A DNA stretch of 64,000 nucleotides from Oncomelania hupensis (GCA_036898135.1 JBAHVR010000299.1:113501-177500); one strand, 5' to 3'; positions 1-10,222 are shown, counted from the first letter of the stretch. Numbers and translations are program-made. The notes: generated by a model not told the origin, from the letters alone.

Positions 1-365
1 TATTAGAGCTCATAGTGCTTTAAAAAAAAAGAATAAATAAATAAATAAAAGTAATATAAATGAAATATTTATTTTAATAATTAAATAGATAATGTGAAAG
101 CAAAACATGAAAAAATCAAATCAGAAACACACAAACACACACACTCCCTCACCCACACACACACACCCTCGCCCACACACACACGTACACACCCCCACCC
201 AAACACACACACACACACGCGCACACACACACACCCACTACTACAACGCCGGATACCAGGATGATGCGTAAACGTTTAAACGTTTAAGTTCTTTTGAGAG
301 AGAAGGCTAAATGTTTTTTGGAGATCTGGCCCGTGATGCAGATAGAAATAATAGATGCTAATTCA
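1..365. repeat. Gene-free stretch with CA/CCCA simple repeat
   Basis: No coding signal is visible. Positions about 127-233 are an imperfect (CA)n/(CCCA)n tract, and positions 27-50 carry short AAATA repeats. The rest is AT-rich sequence without a recognisable element. Confidence 0.8.
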
Positions 366-515
366 GGGATGGATTTAACCGGAAATTACCGGTATTTTAC
401 CGGTTTGAGAATAAAAATACCGGTTGAAAATCAGTATCCGGTAGTGCCTACCGGTTCTTATTTTGTTTGACTGGTTTCAAAAATAAAGAAAAAGAGAAAG
501 AAAAACAAGAGAGAT

Positions 516-585
<70 letters not shown>

Positions 586-1085
586 AACCAGCCAGCCAGC
601 TAGCCACGCTGATTATGTGTTTAGGGAGTGTAGACGAGAGGCCTGCGAATGCGTTCAGTAGCTTTGCCATATTATTTGAGGTAATTAATACAGAATGATA
701 TAAAATTGGCGGGCGCAAGGCTATCCTGAATACGGATAAATTAAACACACGCACTTTTCGATTTTTTTCTTCCCCGTGCTCGTCAGTATGTATTGCGACA
801 GTGGCAGATAGGCTAGTAATAATAAAGAAGCAAAAATCTCTTTTTTAAATTTTTTGCTAGGGGGGAGAGGGGCGATAAAAGAAGTTTATGTGAAGACGAA
901 GATGTTTCTAATGAAACAGAAAGTGCATTAACAGAGTCGCCATCTACTTATATAAAATAGTGACGCATTATTAAGCTTTGCTATGGGTCATACCGGTTTC
1001 CGTGACTGGCCTACCGGTTTGCGTTAGAGTGGGTTTGTTTACTGTGACGTCGTACCGGTTTTGCAAATCTCTAGGACGATCACTG
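366..1085 (+). repeat. Interspersed repeat with ACCGGT motifs, copy 1
   Basis: This block is the inverted counterpart of 52690-53422. Both copies start with CAGGGATGGATTTAAC (or its close variant), carry several ACCGGT words, a GA/CT microsatellite (here about 515-583) and end near CTAGGACGATC. The similarity is clear by eye over most of the length. No protein is encoded; the open frame on the minus strand is a run of Ser-Leu from the microsatellite. The CAGGG start recalls hAT-type ends, but I could not find a matching inverted end, so the class is open. Confidence 0.75.
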
Positions 1086-1984
1086 TAATTACTTTTCCAG
1101 ATTTTTTGTTATTGCTCTATATATTTTTTTAGTGTGTGACTAAATTATTTAGACTAAAAGCACGAACTTGGATAGACAAGAAAGAGTTTTGATGGTGATT
1201 TTTAAATTAATGTATACATACATAATAAAGGTCGACTTTATTTTACAGGTTTAGTTGTTTTTTGTTTTGTTTTGTTTTTAAACGAAGAAAGTAAAGAGAC
1301 CAGGAGACACACACCCCCATACATATGCATGCCCGTGTATGAGATATATATATTTATAGAGTCATATAAAATAAAGAACATTTGGAAGACAAATGTGCCC
1401 GTGCGTGTAAACATTGAAGTTTAACCACCCATAAAACAAAGGGGAAGGGACTTAATTCAACACTGAATCACCAGAGCATTAGGGGAGGGAGGGAGAAGCG
1501 GAGCAAAAAAGTGAGCTTAAAGAACGGGTAACAAAAAAAAAAGAAGAGTGGGGGGGAGGGGGGGAGGAAGGGGGTAAAGGACGTTTGGGGTAGAGGTTCA
1601 GGCAGCAATAGCACGCCTATACATTTTGTTAATCTGTGCCCATATATTTAAGGCTATCCGAGATGGCTTTTTTGGTGTTTGACAGTGCGCTTAAAGATGC
1701 AAATGTTATGCATTAAAACCGCAAAAAAGTAATCGATAGTGATATGACTATGTTTGATGTATTTCATAAAGAAAAATTTAGTTTTAATGAGGCAGCGCTG
1801 TGTTTTTTAGGGGGTGTAATGAATAACTTGATTGTAATATGTTGTGTTTAGTATAAATGAATGTAGAGTGTATGATCATGATGACAATGGAATAGTGTGT
1901 TGAAATGTATTAATGAATGAGTGGATTGATTGATTTGTTTAATATCTGAATAAAGTATAATAAGGGACAGAGACATACAAGTGT
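1086..1984. other. Gene-free AT-rich stretch with a polypurine tract
   Basis: Nothing coding is recognised. Positions about 1475-1580 are strongly purine-rich with G runs. Positions 1895-1960 contain short TGATTGATT-like repeats. If host gene 1 extends leftwards this would be intronic. Confidence 0.6.
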
Positions 1985-2551
1985 CCCGGATGCAAACTTG
2001 TTTTTTCCAACCTAGTTCCAGTCATTCGCCCAAAAAGGCAATCACCGAAGTCGAACGAAGTTCTCCGATGTGGTACGAAATTATGATTGCATGACTACGA
2101 CTAGTTGACATTAAAATTGATCGCTGTTGCTTCTAATTCTGTTCGATTTACACAGATTAGCATTTTGCAACGGCATACTTTGTTAAAATGAGCATAATTA
2201 TTATCGACCATATTTAATAGTTGCGTTCCTTGATTTGCATTTTGTTAGTTCTCAGCAGTAGGCTAACAATAGCATTCCCCATTTCCTGCCTAGAACCAAG
2301 TAGACACTGTTATACAGTATACATAGGCTTAATCTACATTATATATTATAAGTCAGTCTCCGCGCAGCGAAGAAGCTCACTAGCTGAATATAATTATTAG
2401 ACCTGTATTGTTTGTTTTATACGTAAATAAATGTATAAACTATATCTGTCCTAATTAATAATATTGAGACCTATACTTTATAATATTCGAATCTTTAAAT
2501 TTCCGGTGAAGGACGAGTAGGCTAAGCGAATTTTTTTTATAACTCGAGATC

Positions 2552-2742
2552 AGAGTTAAATAAATTAGATAGTTATTCGTTGCTTACAGGGTCCAGCGGA
2601 CTGCAAAGAGCCGAATCAGGACCACAAAATCAAGACAACTCGAGATCAGAGTTAAATTAATATCTAATTAGTTACTCATCGCTTACAGGGTCCAGCGGAC
2701 TGCAAAGAGCCGAATCAGGACCATAAAATCAAGACCACAACT
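2552..2742. repeat. Tandem duplication (two units of about 85-90 bp) in the TIR element
   Basis: The unit begins CTCGAGATCAGAGTTAAAT and runs through GGGTCCAGCGGACTGCAAAG to AAATCAAGAC; it occurs twice in direct order. The same pair is present in the inverted copy at about 26130-26340. The part around GTCCGCTGGACC resembles the 3' end of the 580-bp repeat family (for example 29150-29175), so the unit may derive from a retroposon tail. Confidence 0.75.
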
Positions 2743-2744
2743 TC

Positions 2745-2746
2745 GC

Positions 2747-2812
<66 letters not shown>

Positions 2813-2820
2813 TAGTAGTA
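2745..2820. repeat. (GTA)n microsatellite
   Basis: About 24 near-perfect GTA units. The inverted element copy has the matching (TAC)n at about 26090-26130. Confidence 0.95.
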
Positions 2821-2867
2821 TAGTTATTTAGTTAAATCTTTAATTTATTTATTTGTTTTGTTTGTTT

Positions 2868-2887
2868 GTTATTATTATTATTATTAC

Positions 2888-2954
<67 letters not shown>

Positions 2955-3247
2955 GGGGTGTCGGATAGTGCAGTGGTTGGAGCACTCGCTACTGTGTCGA
3001 AAGTGAAGCACCGTCCGGTGCGGTTAGCACTTGGATGGGTGACCGCTAAGGTGTGAAGCGACAAACAACAACGCCCCCAGTTGACTCAACTGTGATTGAG
3101 TACCTACTCTCTTGAGGGTGGGGAAGGTAAAGCAGCGAGGGAGAGAGTTGGGCATCACCCTCATTACGCTGGCCCAAGATAAGTGTGATCTCCAACATCA
3201 CGCTCCCCTACGGCCACAAGGCTATGGGACTACCTTTACCTTTTACC

Positions 3248-3313
<66 letters not shown>

Positions 3314-3322
3314 TATTATTTG

Positions 3323-3393
<71 letters not shown>
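2868..3393. repeat. (TTA)n microsatellite split by a SINE
   Basis: (TTA)n runs at 2868-2954, 3248-3313 and 3331-3391 flank the SINE at 2955-3250. The long Ile, Tyr and Asn frames here are translations of the repeat and not genes. The sister element at 25091-26900 has one uninterrupted (AAT)n block at 25977-26038. Confidence 0.9.
2955..3250 (+). mobile_element. tRNA-derived SINE, family S, copy 1
   Basis: The head GTCGGATAGTGCAGTGGTTG has an A-box-like TAGTGCAGTGG match. The body continues through GGTGACCGC, CCCCAGTTGACTCAACTG and GGTAAAGCAGCGAGGGAG and ends CTATGGGACTACCTTTACC. Two further copies lie on the minus strand at 19317-19597 and 24012-24304, both with target duplications, which defines the ends. 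This copy sits inside (TTA)n, so its duplication cannot be recognised. A RNA polymerase III origin is inferred from the head. Confidence 0.85.
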
Positions 3394-4292
3394 TACTTAA
3401 AAAAAAAAAAGTGTGCTGCTGTGCGTGCTCAATGGTGTAAATATGGTCAGTGACGATTTGTTTGTTTTTGCTGAAGTTGGGTGTAACCCGAAATATTCAG
3501 ATGGTGTTAGTCTACTGGTTATTTTTTCTTATAGATTTACCAAAGTTTTCAGATGATTTATAGAAATTTCCGCCTGCCACGCAACATTTTTTTAATATGT
3601 GTTTCTCATTAAAATACATATAACAAATTTACGGTATCAGGTAAAAAGAATAATATCAGTTAAATAAATAATTGCTTTGGTGCTTGCAATAAAAATGTCA
3701 CTGTTTTTTGAGACCATTATAAACTTGCTTTGCCTTGTTGTGCTGAAGGGACATCAACGTATCCATAGCGCTTTGAAGTTTTGTCATGGTTTTATTGTTG
3801 ATATAGATGTGAAATCGTTGTATGTGTGCATTATGTGTTATGTATTACTTTTACTCTTTATTACTTATGGTGTCAGTATATTAATCATCATAAAATAATA
3901 ATAATACTAACTGCTTCAAAATGCGAATCTCGACTTGACTTACAGCTTGAAGCTGTGCAGATCGAAACAGAATTAGATCTAGAAGCAACAGCAGCTATTT
4001 TTATGCACGGATGTGTCACCACAGGCTCTGAAGTCTTTTCTTTTGTCTTTGTAAACTCGTGGGCCTACGAAAGACGAGACTTCCCAGCCTGTGGTTTCAC
4101 ATAGTCCTGCCAGCATTCGTTCGTAAAACATCGGATAGCTTCGCTCGACTCGAAGAGCTTCGTTCGACTTCGGTAATTGCCTTTTTCGGCGAATGACTGG
4201 AACTAGGTTGGAAAAAACAAGTTCGCGTCCCGGGTACCATCCGAAAGAGTTATTATGCATGAAAGAAAGCAGTGCTCAGTTTTGCAATGATG

Positions 4293-4314
4293 TTAGGGTT
4301 AGGGTTAGGGTTAG
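4293..4314. repeat. Short telomere-like TTAGGG array
   Basis: Three perfect TTAGGG units followed by a degenerate one. This is the metazoan telomere motif in an internal position, just right of the TIR element end and left of host gene 1's first visible exon. Confidence 0.8.
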
Positions 4315-4406
4315 AGATGTTAGTGCTCTTTTCAGATTTTTTCGATAATGTCAGTGCGAGATTTTTCAGATTTATCCAATGATGTCAGGGCTTTTTATTT
4401 CTCCAG

Positions 4407-4490
4407 GTCGACCGCCACTTCTTAAGCTAATGGCGAACCTGCAGCGAATCAGTGGTATAGAGGCAAGCAAACTCCGTGAAATTTATCGAG
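4407..4490 (+). CDS. Host gene 1, internal exon (unrecognised family)
   Basis: An 84-bp exon candidate. It starts after a pyrimidine-rich acceptor (TTTTTATTTCTCCAG) and ends at a textbook donor, GAG|GTACGT. It reads in one frame as RPPLLKLMANLQRISG followed by IEASKLREIYR, with two bases of a split codon at the start and one at the end. The outgoing phase matches the next exon at 4578 exactly. The frame continues open into the intron, so an ORF scan merges it with exon 2. No domain is recognised. The preceding exon must lie left of the TIR element or outside the window. Confidence 0.7.
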
Positions 4491-4577
4491 GTACGTCGAC
4501 ATCCTCTTCCGCAATAATGTCATCGCCTTTGTCGTCATTGTTCCAAAACTCGTCGTCGCCGTGTTTCATGCCCACAG

Positions 4578-4714
4578 TGTCGTTCACTGCCTCATACCGA
4601 CAGTGGTTGGCAGCGTCTCCGTTGACTGCCGGCTGGAAAGGCTTCATTGACATGGAGCAGCAAATGGAGAACGAAACTAACAACGATCGTCATAAATTAT
4701 TCCCTGGCACCGAG
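4578..4714 (+). CDS. Host gene 1, internal exon (unrecognised family)
   Basis: A 137-bp exon candidate between acceptor TTTCATGCCCACAG and donor GAG|GTAATT. It begins with two bases that complete the split codon from 4490 and contains 45 full codons, including SFTASYRQWLAASPL and AGWKGFIDMEQQMENE. It leaves in phase 0, which is the phase in which the 5294 exon begins. The upstream intron is 87 bp and the downstream one 579 bp. The phase match on both sides is the main evidence that this is coding. I do not recognise the protein family. Confidence 0.72.
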
Positions 4715-5293
4715 GTAATTATTGGGACAATCGCGTTCAGAACACCTGTACTAGGCGATCGTACAGATCAGCTTCATGAAAAGAAGTCTACAGGTCTGTC
4801 TCCCTCTGACGTGTAGTTCACAGAAACTGGCAATAAGAATTTAAGATAAGTACATCGACTCAGGCTTCAATGTGTTCAAAACACGGACGTCTACAAAACT
4901 GCTCGCGTTAGGGAAGCTGATCTATTTGATGATCGGCCAGGGTGACCCAGTGTTCCATGAGGCAAAGTCTGTTTCTGAGTTTGATCCTGGATCTGGGTGT
5001 CCATGAGTAACTTGCCTTTTCTTCTGGCCCCATTGCAATTGTTCGTAATAACTGAACGCAGTTTTGCTGCTGCTTAATCGACCCCTTACAGCCTCGGAGA
5101 ATGAAAACTAAAATGAATTGTTATTAAATAGCGCGGTACCAGCTCAAATAACTGCTCAAGACAATGACCCCAAACAGGATTAAACTCCGGCCAAACCATA
5201 CGGGAACAGTAATACTTTGGCTGTTGTTGACGATGTTGTCGTTGTTGTTGTTGTTGTTGGTTGATGCTATTGTTGTTGTTGTTATTGTTGCAG

Positions 5294-5737
5294 AACTGGG
5301 AAAAGCCGTCGCCGGATGAGGCAGAGCGGTTTCTACGTCACTACGTTGGCCTAAACAAGTTAGGGTTTTTCTTCCGGCACTTGGCGATCGATTTCTTTTA
5401 CCTTCCACAACAGAAAGTCCGGGAGTTCGCCCTGTTCTCGCGGTATTTCATCAGCCATCACGTCATGGATGAGCTGGCTGTTCCCGCCATCGTCGACGGG
5501 ATTAGCGCGCCGGCCGACAGAGTGGACGACATTCCCGCTAAGTCGCTTTGGGGATCCAGCCGCGTTGCTCCACAGAAGTCTTATAACAAAACAGACTTAT
5601 ACCTACATCCCTTCAAGATAAAAATTAACCTAGAAGATGATCGCGGCACCCAGTTTTACTGCCAGACATTTCTGAGAGACTTGACAGATGCCTGGGAGCA
5701 TAGGCAGAGAAAGCTTAGAAACCATGGCAACCAATGA
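5294..5737 (+). CDS. Host gene 1, terminal coding exon (unrecognised family)
   Basis: The exon begins after TTGTTGTTATTGTTGCAG and stays open for 147 codons to TGA at 5735-5737. It starts NWEKPSPDEAERFLRHYVG and continues GFFFRHLAIDFFYLP, with EFALFSRYFISHHVMDEL further on and a basic C-terminus. It has no signal peptide, no evident transmembrane helix and no low-complexity sequence, and its composition is clearly more protein-like than the surrounding repeats. With the two preceding exons about 221 residues are visible. The family is not recognised; I considered sulfotransferases and glycosyltransferases but saw no diagnostic motif. The next AATAAA lies inside the SINE at about 6271, which may supply polyadenylation. 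Confidence 0.8.
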   Translation, partial: NWEKPSPDEAERFLRHYVGLNKLGFFFRHLAIDFFYLPQQKVREFALFSRYFISHHVMDELAVPAIVDGISAPADRVDDIPAKSLWGSSRVAPQKSYNKTDLYLHPFKIKINLEDDRGTQFYCQTFLRDLTDAWEHRQRKLRNHGNQ

Positions 5738-5931
5738 AACGACCGAGGCCTACGTTGTGGAGATCAATGCTAGATCAAACCTTGGCAACCAGTGAATTGT
5801 GTCTCTGCACAAATACGACAGACCAAAACGTATTTCGACCCGCTTTATCAAAACCACCCATACATTCACAAATTTCGCTTTTTGAGATATTTCTATATTT
5901 TCTGAAAAATAGAGACTTTGTAGCTTGATAT
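5738..5931 (+). other. Probable 3' untranslated region of host gene 1
   Basis: About 190 bp between the stop codon and the SINE at 5932. No open frame continues and no AATAAA is seen before the SINE. Assignment as 3' UTR is inferred from position only. Confidence 0.5.
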
Positions 5932-6303
5932 GCGAGCGTTGTGGCCAAGTGGGCTAAGGCGGGACTAACTTGCCTTGTCCACAGGCCAGAAACCAATGGC
6001 GCCTGACAGGTGTGGGTTCGATCCTGTATCGGGGCGTTATGTTTCTCCGAATATTATTTACTTTCGACTCGGGCAACGTCTCGGGGGTTTTCTCCGGGTA
6101 CTCCGGTTTGCTCCCCCAGCAAAATTTCAAAAAAAATCAAAAATTTAAAGAATTTCTAAATTTCAAAAAATCACAACTAATGTTAGGTAGGTTGGGTTTG
6201 GGCGCGCCACAGGCTGCGACTACGCCTTCCACAGGGGAGGCGGCCCAGAATTTCCCGATAAAAAAGGACAATAAAGCATTAAACTCTAAACTTAAACTCT
6301 AAA
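5932..6303 (+). mobile_element. tRNA(Leu/Ser)-related SINE
   Basis: The head has a perfect A box (TGGCCAAGTGG at 5942) and a perfect B box (GGTTCGATCC at about 6014), spaced as in long-variable-arm tRNAs. The body includes GGGGGTTTTCTCCGGGTAC, a mollusc-type SINE body word also seen at 35265-35450. It ends in A-rich sequence with CAATAAAGC and CTAAACT repeats. The AATAAA near 6271 could act as poly(A) signal for host gene 1. Confidence 0.8.
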
Positions 6304-6338
6304 CTCATATACATTTTAAATTTGTTTTCCAAAATACC

Positions 6339-6430
6339 TGTAGCTACCAGAATTTCTGACCATACGATACATAGGCCTTACTTTGTCCTCTGTTATGCTT
6401 CAACTATATGCTATTACTTGTTGTGTTGGT
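6339..6430 (+). repeat. Old 5' fragment of the TGTAG-type LTR family
   Basis: The words TTTCTGACCATACGATA, TAGGCC, CTTTGT and CTCTGTTATG match the first 90 bp of the LTRs at 31585 and 35554 with many substitutions. It starts at TGTAGC like them and stops abruptly. This is a truncated, more diverged copy. Confidence 0.65.
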
Positions 6431-6495
6431 GTGGTTGCAGACAACCGAAGTGAAGTGGTAGAAGTAGGGTGAAGAATTTTAATTCTCTCTCTCTC

Positions 6496-8029
6496 TGTCA
6501 CGTGGGGTTTATGGGCTCTGCACAATGGAATTATGGACCCTCACGTTTATTCGGTGGGAACTGCTAGTAAGTCACCCTATGAATTACTTTAATAAATTTA
6601 TTTGTTTAGCTCGTTCTGTGTTAAGGTTGGGGTACAGAAATAGATAGAAAAATGGTAAAAGAATACTGTCACACTAGCTTTCACACGGCTATGAATCATA
6701 TGTAGTCCAGCCACTTGATAACAGTTAAAATCACACATTTATTTCTTCTACTCTATACAAGATTCTCTAAGTACTAATCTAACTTAAAAAGTCTCTTTCA
6801 ATGCTAAGAGTTCGATCGCTGATAGTCTAGGCAGCTGTTTTATCTTCCTCGGGCACTTTGCTATAATATTTCATGTAGATTTGGACTCCTGTGGTCCGTT
6901 TTACAGTTTCTGAAGAGTTGGACTACTGTGGTCCTGTTATGATCAGTTTAAGTGCACTTCTGGGGGTACACTTAACTTTCTTATGGTGCGGTCGAAGTCC
7001 TTCTGTGAGGTAGCTTCTGGTACACCTTTGTAGTTGTGTAGTTGGGTTCCCTTGCCACGCTGTGGGGTCTGACAGGGTGTCTTTCAAGGCAGCTCTTTCC
7101 GTCTTGTGCGGTAGAGTCTCCTCAACCAACTAGTCGTTTCTGTGGAGTGGGGTGCACAGGATAGCTCGGGATAGCTCGGGATAGCTCGCCTGCTCGTCTG
7201 TAATATAAGAGACGAAATTCTGCACAACCCTGAATAATCGGTTTGTGCAGAGCGTCTCACTGAAAGCCAAGTAGCCCTCAGAGATAGCTCCACATCTCTA
7301 TACATAAGCGACGAACATTCTGCTACTTCCGGGTTCCACTGGAATCTCACTCTAAATTCCTATACATACATAAATATAAATCGTGTCTAACTATACACAT
7401 ACAGAATTAATAATAATATAAACATTCAGTGGTACAGCCACTGGTCTGCAAACATACATATAAGTTAAACAACAGTGGTTCCGTACGGGATACAACATGG
7501 CGGCGCAACCGGTCGTGTTTCGCCTCGTGCTCGGCTCTTCCACGTGGTACGGCAAATTCGGATTAACAATTCACATTTATGCATAGCAAATTCCACAAAC
7601 ATAATTTCAACAATAATATAAATATATCACGATGAAACAGAAGGGTGTTCATTTACCTGTTTGACAAGTTCAGGCCCGTTGTGACTTGAGAGAATTCTAA
7701 GATTCCTAAGTCCTGCTTCCTGGTCTATGAGTGTAGAGATTTCTCTAGCTGTGGAGATGTTGACTCTACCTCGTCTCACACACGACGGATTCAAACTGTG
7801 TTAGGCTTTGACACATTCAAACTGCTCTACCCACTGAGCCTGCTTCTGATTGGTTAAAACGGTCCGATTCAAAACTCAAGTGCTGACTCACTGCGATGTG
7901 GGTGGCTCGCTCGCCGTGTGTGGTCTGCTGTGTAATTTAATTGCTGCTGTGTAATAGCTTCTCTACTGTTACAAATACTACACATGGCTAAATAGTCAAT
8001 GGGCAGGGTAAACTGCTCGGTTCATGACA
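6496..8029 (-). repeat. 3' LTR of the Gypsy element
   Basis: 1534 bp, ending TGACA next to the polypurine-side sequence GAGGGAGCC (minus strand) and beginning TGTCACGTGGGG on the plus strand. Compared with the other LTR I see only about three substitutions (near 6545, 7116, 7353) and a 5-bp indel near 7957. Short frames within the LTR are identical in both copies and are not considered genes. Confidence 0.93.
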
Positions 8030-8060
8030 GGCTCCCTCAACTGAAAAAAGGCGATGACTA
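8030..8060 (-). promoter_or_regulatory. Candidate polypurine tract side of the 3' LTR
   Basis: On the minus strand the sequence before the LTR start is CAGTTGAGGGAGCC followed by TGTCATG. GAGGGAG is short for a plus-strand primer but is in the expected position. Confidence 0.4.
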
Positions 8061-8196
8061 CTGGATTCGACCTTTTTCTACTACAGAGCCTAGTTTAACA
8101 CTGCACTATCCTAGGGTCCTATTTACAAACTAATTAAGTTGCTCTACCTGAGCTGCAATGCTGTGCCAGGTAGCTATGGACACTAGTGACAGGGTA

Positions 8197-8830
8197 TTAC
8201 TGGGCGGGGACGAATTCTGGTGCTGTGGCCCTTAGTTGTGTTGGGTGGGCGACAGCTGCTGTGTCCTCCACGAGATGGCGACTGAGGTAGTCGGCTCCGT
8301 GGTTTTCCTTGCCGGGGATGTACTCGATTTGGAATGAGTATGCCTGAAGGGTGAGTGCCCATCGCATCAGGCGAGAGTTCAAAGACTTGGAGGCTGCCAG
8401 GAACGATAGTGGTTGATGGTCCACCTGAACTGTGAAGTGGGTCCCATACAGGTAGAGTTGGAATTTCTGTATGGCCCAGACTAGTCCAAGACATTCTTTC
8501 TCCGACGTGGCGTAGTGGGTCTCGGCGGGTCTCAATTTTCTGCTGGCGTAGGCGACAGGGAATAGCGTCTCTGCATTCTTGGGGTCGCGCTGTAGCAGTA
8601 CTGCTCCGAGGCCTAAGTCGCTTGCGTCGGTGCGAAGAACGAATGGCTGAGTCAAATCGGGTAGGTGGAGTACTGGCGCCGATGTCATTCTGTCCTTGAG
8701 TGTTTGGAATGCTGTCTCGCATTCGGCTGTCCATACGACTTTGTCCGGGGCGATTTTCCGGGTTCCATTTGTCAGTAGCACGGCGATGCTGTTGTAGTTG
8801 CGGATGAACTTCTTCCGCGATGGCGATGGC
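8197..8830 (-). CDS. Gypsy RT thumb/connection remnant and RNase H
   Basis: The frame begins with a short piece of the RT C-terminal region (KKFIRNYNSIAVLLTNG, then VVWTAECETAFQTLKD). It continues as a complete Ty3/Gypsy RNase H: catalytic residues in FVLRTDASDLGLGAVLL (Asp), TSEKECLGLVWAI (Glu), VQVDHQPL (Asp) and ENHGADYLSRH (Asp). It ends about 25 residues later, some 165 bp before the 3' LTR. The RT catalytic core (YxDD) is missing. The frame is shifted by one base relative to the integrase frame that precedes it, and it lies downstream of integrase, the reverse of the canonical Gypsy order. Confidence 0.9.
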
Positions 8831-10222
8831 CATCCGTGTGTGTGTGCCGGGGGTCGCTGGTCGGTCCGTGTATTTCTTGAGGCGATCGATGTGGTGGTAT
8901 CGGGCTCTCCCGTTCACCTCTACTTGGTAGACTGTCTTGGATTTCTTGGCAGTCACCCGGTACGGTCCTCTCCAAGCGATGTCCAGCTTGTTGGTTCCAC
9001 TTGGAAGTAAGAGTAGCACTTGATCGCCGACTTGCAGTTCTCTGTCCTTCGCGTGGCGGTTGTAGTACTTCGCCTGACGGGCTCTTGCCTTCTTCAGTGC
9101 TTCACCAGCTTTCTTCCACGTTGCTTTGAGGGTTTCCTGCAGGTCTGCGACGTACTTGGTGGCACCTCTTGGTGTGTCGTCTATCTTGGCCTCCGTCCAA
9201 CTTCTGCGTAGGGCTTCTAGCGGTCCGGCTAGAGGTCTGCCGAATAGCAATGTTGACGGGGTGTAGCCTGTGGCTGCATGGGGCGTTTCTCGGTATGCGA
9301 ACAGTGCCGCATTCACGTAGGTGTCCCACGCTTCTGGATTGTCGTCGGCGACTTTCCTGAGTATGGTGAGAAGGGTTCCATTCAGTCTTTCTACTTGTCC
9401 GTTGCTGGCTGGGTGGTATGGTGGTGTGCGAATGTGATGAACTTGTATCAACTCGAACACGTCTTGCATCAGGCGGCCGGTGAACTGAGATCCGTTGTCC
9501 GTTCTAATGCTGTCCGGGAATCCGACTCTGGTAAAGATGGCGATGAGTGCATCTGCAATCTTCTTGGTGTCGATCGCTGGCAACGGGACTGCTTCGCACC
9601 ACATCGTACATGCGTCGACGAGTGTGAGTAGAAATCTGTTCCTCTTCTTGGTCATGGGCAGTGGTCCTACTATGTCTACTGAGACTTGCTGGAATGGCAC
9701 GCCGACTACTACCGATGGTCCTAAGGTAACTGGTACGGTGTGATGTCGCGGGGAATATCGTTGACATTGGTGGCAAGATTTCACGTAGCGCTTGACATCC
9801 TCCGTGATTCCTGGCCAATAGTAGTGTGCGCTGATTCTCTGCACTGTGGCTCCAATTCCCATGTGTCCGCTGAGTGGCATGCTGTGGCCTAACTCTAGTA
9901 CTTGGGCTCGAAGGGTGGCTGGTAGTACTAGTTGGGTGTGATCTCCATCTCCTTGTCGATGTAGAACTCCCTCTTCCATGTAGAAGTCTCCCTTGTGCGG
10001 GGGTGTGTGCGCCTTGGGTAGCTTCTGGAAGCACTTCGCTATCGAGGTGTCTTCTTTCTGTGCTGTTTCTAATTTCTTTGCCTCTCTCTCGGCTGCTCTC
10101 TCTGCCTTAGCCTCCTGCTTCTCTACCTCGGCATTGATATACGCAATTAGGTCTCCCCCTGCTAAGTGTAAAGCTTCTCCCAATTCCTTGAAACGCAATC
10201 TCAAGGCCACTGGGTCCGACAT
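8800..10222 (-). CDS. Gypsy gag N-terminal fragment fused to integrase
   Basis: The first ATG in frame is at 10222 (MSDPVALRLRFKELGEAL); about 50 residues of a charged, coiled-coil gag-like N-terminus run directly into the integrase linker (EDTSIAKCFQKLPKAH). The integrase zinc finger is visible (LGHSMPLSGHMG ... SCHQCQ). The DDE core is intact: SVDIVGPL, IRTDNGSQFTG and NGQVERLNG. A C-terminal beta domain with AWRGPYRV and YHHIDRLKKY follows. The open frame runs on to 8183, but below about 8800 it overlaps RNase H in another frame. Protease and RT are absent between gag and integrase. Confidence 0.9.

Larger units (their letters stand above)
1985..4233. mobile_element. Non-autonomous DNA element with long terminal inverted repeats, copy 1
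   Basis: The left end (CCCGGATGCAAACTTG at 1986) and the right end read in reverse (GGGACGCGAACTTG) continue as about 70 bp of inverted repeat, including the words TTCCAACCTAGTTCCAGTC and CCGAAGTCGAACGAAG. The interior holds a tandem duplication of about 85 bp (2552-2742), (GTA)n and (TTA)n arrays and a SINE insertion (2955-3250). A second copy lies inverted at 25091-26900 without the SINE. No transposase frame is seen. The long TIRs and absence of coding capacity fit a MITE-like passenger; the superfamily is undetermined. Confidence 0.75.

Noticed and set aside
458..754. 98-codon minus-strand frame with Leu-Ser repeat
   Set aside because: The repeat is the GA/CT microsatellite; the rest belongs to an interspersed repeat found inverted at 52690.
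2849..3453. Long frames of poly-Ile, poly-Tyr and mixed residues
   Set aside because: They are six-frame translations of (TTA)n arrays and the SINE, with no conserved protein sequence.
4379..4816. Single 145-codon gene
   Set aside because: The frame crosses strong splice sites (donor at 4491, acceptor at 4577, donor at 4715); the phase-matched exon model explains it better.
5941..6040. Functional tRNA-Leu or tRNA-Ser gene
   Set aside because: A and B boxes are perfect, but the sequence continues into a SINE body and A-rich tail and lacks a clean acceptor-stem pairing.
6923..7350. Two short minus-strand frames in the Gypsy LTR, repeated at 13146-13573
   Set aside because: They are present in both LTRs because the LTRs are identical; no protein family resemblance.
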